Part shown: one piece after another, positions 44,468-50,881 of the stretch
How positions within the stretch are numbered: position 1 is the first letter of the stretch
Layout: each line of letters begins with the position of its first letter
NCBI GenBank assembly: GCA_021162805.1
Contig: JAGGXZ010000103.1
Span: 1-50,881 of the forward strand
DNA length: 50,881 nucleotides
Reading direction: 5' to 3'
Source: Candidatus Poribacteria bacterium
GTDB taxonomy: Bacteria; Poribacteria; WGA-4E; B28-G17
The notes under the pieces: generated by a model
What the model saw: the letters and a program-made list of their open reading frames with translations, nothing else
Told to the model about the DNA's origin: nothing
Database searches by the model: none
Made by a program: the position numbers and the translations under genes

Positions 44468-45913
44468 ATGACAACTGTCCACTTCACAGGCCATCCCTTC
44501 GTGGATGCCGGGCTGGCGGCATTGATGGTGAAGGCCGAGGTCGAACGTCCGGAGGAATTAACGCCGGAGTCGCTCGAGAGGGCCTGTAAGGCGCTGGAAA
44601 ACGTAATGCTCAGCGATCAGGCGCTGGGTATCAACGTGGATAAAAGCTTTGCCAGAGGCCCTATGTCGCAGATCTTCCCCAACAGCGAGCTGGTCAACCC
44701 TTCCAACTGGAAAGGAGGGACGGATAACGTCCGATCGAGGTTCCGCGAAGGGTTATACGGTGATCTCGCCAGAGCTAAACGGTGTTTGACGGAAAAGGGC
44801 GAGGCGATCTGCCTCTCCTGCGGCGCACGGTGTCCCGCCGATGCGATGATCGTCGCCAGGAAGGTTAACATGCCCCTCCTGGAGGGAATCGTGAACTATT
44901 ACCCCGCATTCGCATATGGGCAATCCATATGTGGGTTATGCGCCCTAGCGGTGCGGTTCCTCCCCATGACCGTCATGCGGGTCGGCGGAGGGAAGGCGAT
45001 GTGGTTCCTACACACGCAATCCCCTGAGATCGCCACCCTCATCGCAGAGGAATACGGCTGGATACATCTCGAAAGGCTGATAGCCGAAAACAAAACCCTC
45101 GATTTCTACAGCGACTGGAACACATCCGGCGAAGCGGGGACGATACTCTACCTGATGTTCGAGCTCCTGGGGAAATTCCACTACGAGCTTGAGATGATCT
45201 ATGAAAGCCCGCTTCCGACCACCGGCTACATCTTCTCCAACGATAATAGGGGTGGGTTTGTCAGATCGATTCCTATTCCTAACGAGTTCATGCGATTCCT
45301 GCCTCGACTTTGGAAACATCCCAAGGAATACAGGAGGTTTCAGAGGGAGCTGCTGGAGGTGAGGGGCGATCTGAAGGGTAAGAGGAAACAGGACAGGGAG
45401 AGGTTCGTCGCGAGGGTTGCAAGATCCATCCTCTCCACCGAGAGGATCATAGGCGCCTGTCTCAGCGATGATCCGCCATATCTTTCAGGGGGATGGGTGG
45501 GGCATCGGCTTTATCTTGAGGAGGTTCAAAGGATGCCGAAGAGCAAAATCAAAATGTTGGAGCGTATCGGGCTGTCAATAGCCTGGGATGATGACGCCAA
45601 AAAGCTGATCTATGCCCTACGCACGGCGACGGGAGGCGAGCTCTATGGGACGTTGTTGGATTTCGTGCGACGCGGATGGATGAGCCACGAGGAGTTCTAT
45701 CAACTGGTGCCGCCCAGCAGCTACAACGTGGCGGCTGAGGTGAGGGACATCCTGCTCGCCGTGATCTATGAATATCAGAACCGTCGGGATAAAGGCGAGG
45801 AGTTTCCGATCATGGAAGAGGAGGCGGAACCGATCGCCCCGGACGAGACCCTGAGACAAATCCAGCGGATCGGAGGCCGTCTGATCGAAGGGCTGCCTAA
45901 CCTGGGGAGATAG
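44468..45913 (+). CDS. cas8: Cas8 large subunit, Cst1/CXXC-CXXC type (type I-B), truncated by an in-frame stop
   Basis: The N-terminus FTGHPFVDAGLAALMVKAE and the paired zinc motif ICLSCGARCPADAM (Cys115, Cys118) and SICGLCALAVRFLP (Cys155, Cys158) identify the Cst1 family of type I-B Cascade large subunits, which recognise the PAM and recruit Cas3. The open frame ends at TAG 45911-45913 after 481 codons, in LIEGLPNLGR. In the same frame, Cas8-like C-terminal sequence continues to 46141, so the native protein was probably about 550 residues. AAGGAGG precedes the ATG. The next genes are cas7, cas5 and cas3 in the same direction. Confidence 0.85.
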   Translation: MTTVHFTGHPFVDAGLAALMVKAEVERPEELTPESLERACKALENVMLSDQALGINVDKSFARGPMSQIFPNSELVNPSNWKGGTDNVRSRFREGLYGDLARAKRCLTEKGEAICLSCGARCPADAMIVARKVNMPLLEGIVNYYPAFAYGQSICGLCALAVRFLPMTVMRVGGGKAMWFLHTQSPEIATLIAEEYGWIHLERLIAENKTLDFYSDWNTSGEAGTILYLMFELLGKFHYELEMIYESPLPTTGYIFSNDNRGGFVRSIPIPNEFMRFLPRLWKHPKEYRRFQRELLEVRGDLKGKRKQDRERFVARVARSILSTERIIGACLSDDPPYLSGGWVGHRLYLEEVQRMPKSKIKMLERIGLSIAWDDDAKKLIYALRTATGGELYGTLLDFVRRGWMSHEEFYQLVPPSSYNVAAEVRDILLAVIYEYQNRRDKGEEFPIMEEEAEPIAPDETLRQIQRIGGRLIEGLPNLGR

Positions 45914-46141
45914 ATCGGTCGCCTCCGCACGTCCCGAAACCCGATGATGATCCGTGGGGCATATCTGAACGCCGCACAAAGGGGGGCTATAGGTTGGAGT
46001 GATTTCATCTTCCTGGCCCCTTTGGAGGACGTCAACAGGCTTTTCCTCCTGCGTGATTACCTGCTCGCCTATCTCTTTGATCGGGCGAGAGATCAGATCC
46101 CGTCGGAGGAGATCGAGGGTGAAAACGAAGAGGAGGTGTGA
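45914..46141 (+). pseudogene. C-terminal part of cas8 beyond the stop codon
   Basis: In the same frame as cas8 the sequence continues RGAYLNAAQRGAIGWSDFIF, LAPLEDVNRLFLLRDYLLAY and ends with TGA 46139-46141, just before cas7. The helical, hydrophobic pattern RDYLLAYLFDRA is typical of the end of Cst1. The linker 45905-45960 reads partly sensible protein in other frames (SVASARPET; PPHVPKPDDDPWG), so two or more small indels are also possible. A 65-codon frame from ATG 45944 could be translated alone, like a Cas11-type internal product, but has no ribosome site. Confidence 0.55.
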
Positions 46142-46143
46142 GG

Positions 46144-47189
46144 ATGGCATATCCGGTTTTAACGGGAGCGGTGCTTATTGAAGCCAACGGCGCCGCATTG
46201 AACAACGCCGGTCAGGATCAGGGGGTCCGAGCCGACAACGCTATCGTTGTCAAACAGATCCGTATCGGCGCCTCCGCTACCCTTACGTTTCGGGACAGGC
46301 GTGGAGGCGATGGTGGAGAGAGGTGCTCTATGAGGATTTCGGTTGGACGCCCAGCGAGGTGATCCGTGAAGCGAAAAGCGCCTACACCAAGGGCGATCCC
46401 ATCCAGTTCGAGGAGGATGATCTGTTCGGATACATGGCCGCACGCAAACGGGATAAGGGCAAAGGAGGCGGAACCTACAGGAGGGTCTCGCCTCTGAAGA
46501 ACAGCCTTCTGATCTCCGTCATCCCAAACGTGATCGAGCGGGATTTCGGCCACTTCTCACGCAATCTGCCACCCGACGCCGACATCATCCCGTTTGAATC
46601 AGAACATTATACCACCTGCCTGCAGGGGGTTTTCACGATATCGCTGGCCGATGTAGGACGGTTTGACGTGGGCGAGATGAAGGATCTGTCCGATGATATA
46701 GCGAGGGAATACGGTGAGGAACTGGTCGAGAGAGACGGATCGCTTTGTCTGTCGCTGAGTGAACGGATACGGCGTGTGAAAGAGGTTCTGCTCGCCCTTG
46801 AGAGGCTACGCTATGGAGCCCACCTCGCGCGGAACCTGTCCGACGTGTCCCCTGTCGTAGCGCTCGTGGGATTTCTGGACGGAGGCAATGCTCCCTTCCA
46901 AAGGCTGTTCGAGCCGGACGTGAATCGAGAGAGCGTCACGTTGAACCTGGATCGTCTGAGATCGGTCTTAACCGATTACAGGGATCGGCTGCTCAGAATT
47001 CAGGATGGTGACAAGGCATTGTTTTTCGGGTATCGTCCCACCGTCCTGACGAACGAGGATGAGGTGCTGAGGGCGTTCAATGAGGAGAAGCCGTTCAGCG
47101 AATGCGTAGAGGTCTGCGGCACTCCTCGAGGGGCGATCGAGACAGCGGCTGACCTTGTAGAGCCGGTCTTCGAGAGATTCGTGGGATAG
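46144..47189 (+). pseudogene. cas7: Cas7 (Cst2/DevR) crRNA backbone subunit, frameshifted
   Basis: Frame one encodes the typical start YPVLTGAVLIEANGAALNNA and VRADNAIVVKQIRIG. Near 46270 the frame must change by one missing base. The downstream frame then gives RYPYVSGQAWRRWWREVLYE and runs to 47189 with LLISVIPNVIERDFGHFSRN, TTCLQGVFTISLADVGRFD and YGAHLARNLSDVSPVVALVG. Together these make a complete DevR/Cst2-family protein of about 348 residues. GAGGAGGTG stands before ATG 46144. The single-base lesion would abolish Cascade assembly if real. Confidence 0.8.
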
Positions 47190-47203
47190 GCGAGGTGGAG
47201 GAG

Positions 47204-47899
47204 ATGCTCAACGGAATTCGGATAGATCTGATCGCCTATACCGCATCTTTCAGGGTGCCCTGTTTCGTCGGACATCAGATCACCCTGCCCGTCCCGCCGC
47301 TCTCAATGATCTACGGAATGATCTCCGCCGCTATGGGACGAATAATTCACCCGAATGAGGTCGAATGGCTGGCCTTCAGATGTCAGCATGAAGGCGTGGC
47401 GAGCGATCTGGAGGCCATTGTGACCTTCGATCGAGGTCAAGCGCGCTCCATCGCCGTTCCGAAAGGGCGGAACGTGATCCAGAGGGAGTTTCTCCTCCTC
47501 CCCCATCTGACGCTTTACCTGCCTTCCGAGTGGCGCAGGGCGTTTGAACGGCCGAGATATGCCCTATTGTTGGGTAGGACGCAGGACCTCGCGACGGTGG
47601 ATCGCATTTCAGAGGTAAAGTTGGAGGAAACGGAGGAGGGGGAGGTGCAGGGGGTGCTTCTGCCTCGCGAGATCGTGTTCCGCCAGGCCGGCGTTCCGTG
47701 TATGATATACAACCTCCCGATCAGCTTCACCGAGGACCCGAACCGACAGCCGCTGGGAGTTGATATCTTCGGCGTCGTCACAAGGCCATATCCTCTCAGA
47801 GCCCCGGGATGGCTGATACGTGATGCCGAACGAGACTGGACGATCCCGATCTATCGAAGGAGGTGGATACGCGATGCCATCGGACGTGCCGCTGGCTAA
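47204..47899 (+). CDS. cas5: Cas5 (Cas5t) Cascade subunit
   Basis: A 231-residue RAMP protein that caps the crRNA 5' handle. The N-terminal strand IRIDLIAYTASFRVPCFVGH and LPVPPLSMIYGMISAAMGR match the Cas5 pattern (PxPxTxxGxx with a Ser/Met variant). Later segments are REFLLLPHLTLYLPSEWR, YALLLGRTQDLATVD and YNLPISFTEDPNRQPLG. GAGGTGGAGGAG leads to ATG 47204. The last 26 bp overlap cas3. The frame is intact. Confidence 0.85.
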   Translation: MLNGIRIDLIAYTASFRVPCFVGHQITLPVPPLSMIYGMISAAMGRIIHPNEVEWLAFRCQHEGVASDLEAIVTFDRGQARSIAVPKGRNVIQREFLLLPHLTLYLPSEWRRAFERPRYALLLGRTQDLATVDRISEVKLEETEEGEVQGVLLPREIVFRQAGVPCMIYNLPISFTEDPNRQPLGVDIFGVVTRPYPLRAPGWLIRDAERDWTIPIYRRRWIRDAIGRAAG

Positions 47900-50159
47900 A
47901 TCGGATGAAAGAGGATCTGTCCCCCTTGAAAAGCATCTGTGTGATGTTACGGATTATGCCCTCTCGATCATGAGGGCGTATCGCCTCCATCTCGACAGAT
48001 TGCTGACTCAGGGGAAGGTAGATCAATTGGAGAACGCCCTGGTTTTAAGCGGGATGAGCCACGACCTGGGAAAGGCCGCCCAGGGGTTCCAGGAATCGCT
48101 GAGAAAAGGCGGTGGATGGAACTTTCGTCATGAGGTGCTCTCCGCTTCACTGTTGAAGTCGATGGCTGAGGAGAGAGACCCGATCGTGAAGATCGCACTC
48201 GCGGCGGTGATCACCCATCATAGGGACATAGACGATCAACAACTGATGGCGGATTCGGGATACTCTCCTGACCCACAGCTACGTTCCGAGGCGGAGGAGA
48301 ATTTCAAGGAAAGAAGATCTGAGATGGAGGGATTTTGGGGGTGGATCGGGGATTTCATATCCTCACAGCCGATCTTCTCGGGATTCCATCTTCCGAGTTC
48401 CCCTTCGTCGCTTGATCCTCCGGCCCCCATTTTGAGGGAGTTATATCGGGGCTTCAGAAGGAGAGGGTTGTTAGGCGAGATCGGATTTAATGAAGAAGCA
48501 CTGGTATACACGCTTGCCCGAGGTTGGCTTATGGCTTCCGACCATGCCGTCAGCGCCGGCGTCCCCCAGTTCATATCTCAGATCCCGTCCCCCGATCCGC
48601 CGCCTCTCCGCCGTTTTCAAAGGAGAATCGGGGAACATAAAGGCGATGCCATACTGGAGGCACCAACCGGTTCAGGCAAGACATGGGCGGCATTGCTCTG
48701 GGCGATGAACAATCGTGAGGGCGGAGAACGCATCTTCTATCTGCTTCCCTATCAGGCGAGCATCGAGGCGATGTCCAAAACCCTCGAAGGGATCTTCGGC
48801 CCGGATAACGTATCAGTTCTGCATGCTCGCGCCTTGGATTATGCCTTCAGAGAGTATTTTGACGAAGTGGGCGAATACGAGGTGGCCTATAGAAAAGCTA
48901 AAGATGAGGTGAACGTGAACCGCTTGGTCCACAAACCGATCAAGATAGCGACCCCGTTTCAGATCCTGAAATGGCTCTTCGGGGTTCGGAGATTCGAGAT
49001 CGGTGTAGGGGAGATCGTCGGCGGACTCTTCATCTTCGACGAGATCCATGCCTACGACTCACACACCACGGCGCTTATCCTCCAGATGATCCGAGTGATC
49101 AAATCACTGGGCGGACGTGCCCTGTTCATGAGCGCCACCTTTCCCACCTTCCTGAAATCATTGCTTTCGGAGGCCGTGGATGAGGAACTGCCGGAATTTA
49201 AGCTCGAAGAAGGAGATGATGAATGGACAGGCCATCTCCTGAGCCAAGCACGTCATCACCTCCGTTGGCGATCGAAGGCGCTAGAGGAGATGATTCCGGA
49301 GATTATCGCGGCAGCCCATGAGGGCAAGAGCGTGTTGGTGGTGGCTAATAGGGTCGCCCAAGCCCAGGAGATCTACCTCAGCCTGAGGGACGAATTGGAG
49401 GGGGTGCATCTGCTACACAGTCGATTTGCCAGGAGAGATAGGGCGGAGAAGGAACGAGAGGTGATGGAGATATTACGCGGGGAGAGAAACGATCCGTTAA
49501 GCGTGCTTGTAGCAACTCAGGTCGTAGAGGTCTCCTTGGACGTGAGCTTTGACATCTGCTTCACCGAGATCGCCCCCGTCGATGATCTGCTTCAGCGGTT
49601 CGGCCGGGTGAACCGATATGGCGAACATGAGGGAGGCGTAGAGGTACACGTCACAACTGAGTTCGATCCGGATAGAGTGAGATACATTTATGAGATTGAG
49701 CGATTGAAGAGAACGATGGAGGAAGGCCCACCTGATGGAGCACCGCTTACAGTGTCGGAGATGCGGAGATGGGTGGAGAGGGTTTACCGAGACGGATGGA
49801 CGGAGAGAGAACGGGAGAGATTCGATCGCATCCACAACGTATTCGGCGAGTTGCTCAAAGCTCTTCGGCCGCTGCAGCATTATGAGGAAGGAGAGGAGGA
49901 ATTTAGAGGGCTTTTCAAAGGGGTGGAGGTTTTGCCCCGTCCGCTTTATGAGGAGTTTAGAAGTCATTTTGACGAGAGACGATACCTGTTGGCAGAGGGG
50001 TTACTGACGCCTATCACAATGGGATTGTTTCACAAACTCAACAATGAAGGACGGATGCGCCGGCTTGAGAGGGAACGCTTGCTTATGGCGGACGTACGGT
50101 ATGATGGAGAATTGGGTTTAACTCCGGATGAGCCAATAGATGAAGGGATAATCATTTGA
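47874..50159 (+). CDS. cas3: Cas3 helicase-nuclease
   Basis: The effector that nicks and degrades target DNA. The 761-residue protein has an N-terminal HD nuclease domain (LEKHLCDVTDYAL, LSGMSHDLGKAAQGFQ, WNFRHEVLSA, VITHHRDID; His21, His63-Asp64, His86, His115-116), then an SF2 helicase: Walker A EAPTGSGKTWAAL (263-270), FIFDEIHAYDSHT (DEIH 389-392), ALFMSATFPTF and ATQVVEVSLDVSFD with QRFGRVNRYGEH. It is full length and uninterrupted. AAGGAGGTG lies 7 nt before ATG 47874, within the end of cas5; an earlier in-frame ATG at 47820 has no ribosome site. Confidence 0.95.
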   Translation: MPSDVPLAKSDERGSVPLEKHLCDVTDYALSIMRAYRLHLDRLLTQGKVDQLENALVLSGMSHDLGKAAQGFQESLRKGGGWNFRHEVLSASLLKSMAEERDPIVKIALAAVITHHRDIDDQQLMADSGYSPDPQLRSEAEENFKERRSEMEGFWGWIGDFISSQPIFSGFHLPSSPSSLDPPAPILRELYRGFRRRGLLGEIGFNEEALVYTLARGWLMASDHAVSAGVPQFISQIPSPDPPPLRRFQRRIGEHKGDAILEAPTGSGKTWAALLWAMNNREGGERIFYLLPYQASIEAMSKTLEGIFGPDNVSVLHARALDYAFREYFDEVGEYEVAYRKAKDEVNVNRLVHKPIKIATPFQILKWLFGVRRFEIGVGEIVGGLFIFDEIHAYDSHTTALILQMIRVIKSLGGRALFMSATFPTFLKSLLSEAVDEELPEFKLEEGDDEWTGHLLSQARHHLRWRSKALEEMIPEIIAAAHEGKSVLVVANRVAQAQEIYLSLRDELEGVHLLHSRFARRDRAEKEREVMEILRGERNDPLSVLVATQVVEVSLDVSFDICFTEIAPVDDLLQRFGRVNRYGEHEGGVEVHVTTEFDPDRVRYIYEIERLKRTMEEGPPDGAPLTVSEMRRWVERVYRDGWTERERERFDRIHNVFGELLKALRPLQHYEEGEEEFRGLFKGVEVLPRPLYEEFRSHFDERRYLLAEGLLTPITMGLFHKLNNEGRMRRLERERLLMADVRYDGELGLTPDEPIDEGIII

Positions 50160-50181
50160 CTTTCAAACGGGGGGATCTGGA

Positions 50182-50331
50182 ATGACCGATCAGGAATTTG
50201 AAGAGCTGAAGGTGGGTGGGATGGAGGTGAACTACCTCATTGTCTGCCCGAGGAAGCTCTGGCTCTATACACATGATCTGAGGATGGAGAAGCTCAGCGA
50301 TAAGGTCTCGCTCGGAGCCTTTATTAAATGA
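50182..50331 (+). pseudogene. cas4: Cas4 N-terminal stump
   Basis: Forty-nine codons begin after GGGGGG with ATG 50182 and encode GGMEVNYLIVCPRKLWLYTH, DLRMEKLSDKVSLGAF, the unmistakable start of Cas4 with the first iron-sulfur Cys in VCPRKLWL. The frame stops at TGA 50329-50331, about 130-150 codons short. None of the RecB-like nuclease motifs or the C-terminal Cys triad follow. No cas1 or cas2 is found downstream, so the adaptation module has been lost, probably by one deletion that starts inside cas4. Confidence 0.8.
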
Positions 50332-50561
50332 CGCTCTTTCGGTTACGACGGACACTACATATAACCAAGTTGGAATTAGCCGAACGCCGATCGTTGTTGG
50401 CTTCATCATGTGATCTGCAGTCGATCCTCCTATTTCGAGGGGGATGGACGGATGCATTTTGCGTTTTGAAAGGATGATATTTTGGTGTGGAAGGTTGAGT
50501 TTATTGGGTTTATAAGTTTGCCGTCGGTCTCCTGGGGATTTTCCCCTACTGGGGTTCGACG
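50332..50561. other. Non-coding stretch between the cas4 stump and the CRISPR remnant
   Basis: No gene is supported here. It is AT-richer near 50455-50520, which would suit an array leader, and holds a few short open frames without ribosome sites (for example GTG 50482). No recognisable cas1 or cas2 fragment was found by eye. Confidence 0.4.
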
Positions 50562-50667
50562 GATTCTAACCAGGCCAAAGTGGGAATTGAAGCTTGATTT
50601 TTCCTCGAAATTATTGCTTATGATGATTTCACCTAGGGTCCTAATCGAACCATGGTGGGATTGAAAC
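50562..50667 (+). CRISPR. Collapsed CRISPR array: one degenerate and one intact repeat
   Basis: The intact repeat at 50638-50667 is 30 nt, starts GTCCTAATCGAACC and ends GTGGGATTGAAAC, the classic 3' end of type I-B repeats. At 50562-50593 a 32-nt copy, GATTCTAACC...GTGGGAATTGAAGC, is clearly related but has about ten changes and two extra bases. Between them is one spacer-like segment of 44 nt (50594-50637). No further repeat is found in the 214 bases to the window end. The orientation is the same as the cas operon. Confidence 0.7.
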
Positions 50668-50673
50668 GACGGT

Positions 50674-50716
50674 CCGTTGCACGTTCAACGTTTAACGTTG
50701 TAACGTTTTCCGTCCT
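50674..50716. repeat. Heptad repeat (GTTNNAC words) next to the CRISPR remnant
   Basis: The words GTTGCAC, GTTCAAC, GTTTAAC, GTTGTAAC and GTTTTCC follow one another at a 7-nt period (one step of 8). GTTTAAC and GTTCAAC-type words are self-complementary, so the array can also fold. It begins within about 10 nt of the last CRISPR repeat. Confidence 0.6.
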
Positions 50717-50881
50717 GGTTCCTCGTTCCTTTTCGCCCTGAGAAATAAGCACTTCTGACCTCTCAAATCCCCCCTATATTTAGTCATATCCGGTTCATCG
50801 CAGAGCCATCTCTCGGCAATGAGACGGAGCATACGGCGCCATAGATCCCCTTGATCCCTTCAAGCAAGAACTGCTTGAACA

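Noticed and set aside
45911-45913. Recoding of TAG as a sense codon, suggested by in-frame TAGs in cas8 and at 43532
   Set aside because: TAG is the normal stop of larB (7161-7163) and of the small gene ending at 34896, and no suppressor-like tRNA is seen. Decay or sequence error explains the cases.
47820-47873. Upstream start of cas3 at 47820
   Set aside because: It lies deep within cas5 without a ribosome site, whereas AAGGAGGTG precedes ATG 47874.

Overview
The window looks like chromosomal DNA of an uncultivated, GC-moderate Gram-negative-type bacterium, most likely Candidatus Poribacteria or a close relative. The best hint is the C-terminal module of the WD40 protein at 38284-40482 (FPNPANPETWIPF, then AAYWDGRDERGERVASGVYFY). 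This FlgD-like tail is typical of poribacterial secreted proteins. Several sugar-phosphate isomerase/epimerase-type TIM barrels and a DUF4091-type secreted protein fit that picture. The assignment is inference; no rRNA is present.

Layout. 1-6.4 kb: a membrane coiled-coil protein, purC, a convergent glycyl radical enzyme, a lipoprotein, and a hypF-larB pair linking hydrogenase maturation to nickel-pincer cofactor synthesis. 7.2-8.15 kb: a gene graveyard with a formylglycine-generating-enzyme fragment joined to a cyclic-nucleotide-binding fragment. 8.2-16.3 kb: an epimerase-like gene, then a long minus-strand block reading miaB, a Cys-containing protein, a BadF/HgdC-type [4Fe-4S] activator, map, a fumarate-reductase-type flavoprotein, enolase and an FtsB/DivIC-like gene. 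16.4-25 kb: a large secreted DUF4091 protein, a broken type ISP restriction enzyme carrying an in-frame DUF559 insert, a nucleotidyltransferase, and an aconitase-SLBB operon. 25-28 kb: two carbohydrate-related genes followed by a HEPN/MNT pair and smpB. 28.5-34.1 kb: a GT39-like glycosyltransferase, an HD-GYP response regulator, and a minus-strand operon of a Tes-like radical SAM enzyme, a small frameshifted gene and alanine racemase. 34.3-38.3 kb: tRNA-Met(CAT) and tRNA-Val(CAC), a small Cys-containing protein, a LOG-like protein, RNA 3'-phosphate cyclase, an HTH/coiled-coil protein and a deacetylase-like protein.

40.6 kb to the end is a type I-B CRISPR-Cas locus of the Cst1/Cst2/Cas5t kind. 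Its order is cas6, a conserved unknown gene, remnants of two CARF proteins interleaved with a mntA-hepT module and a fused MNT-HEPN protein, cas8 (CXXC-CXXC), cas7, cas5, cas3, and a 49-residue stump of cas4. No cas1 or cas2 is seen. cas8 is interrupted by an in-frame stop and cas7 by a frameshift. The array is reduced to one clean 30-nt repeat plus one degenerate copy. Interference by the encoded Cascade is therefore doubtful unless some lesions are assembly errors, while the HEPN/MNT genes and cas3, cas5 and cas6 remain open.

Recurring themes are convergent genes whose 3' ends overlap, near-consensus sigma-70-like promoters, intergenic inverted arrays of 7- or 10-nt words (four loci with four different words), and three HEPN/MNT-type modules in 50 kb.
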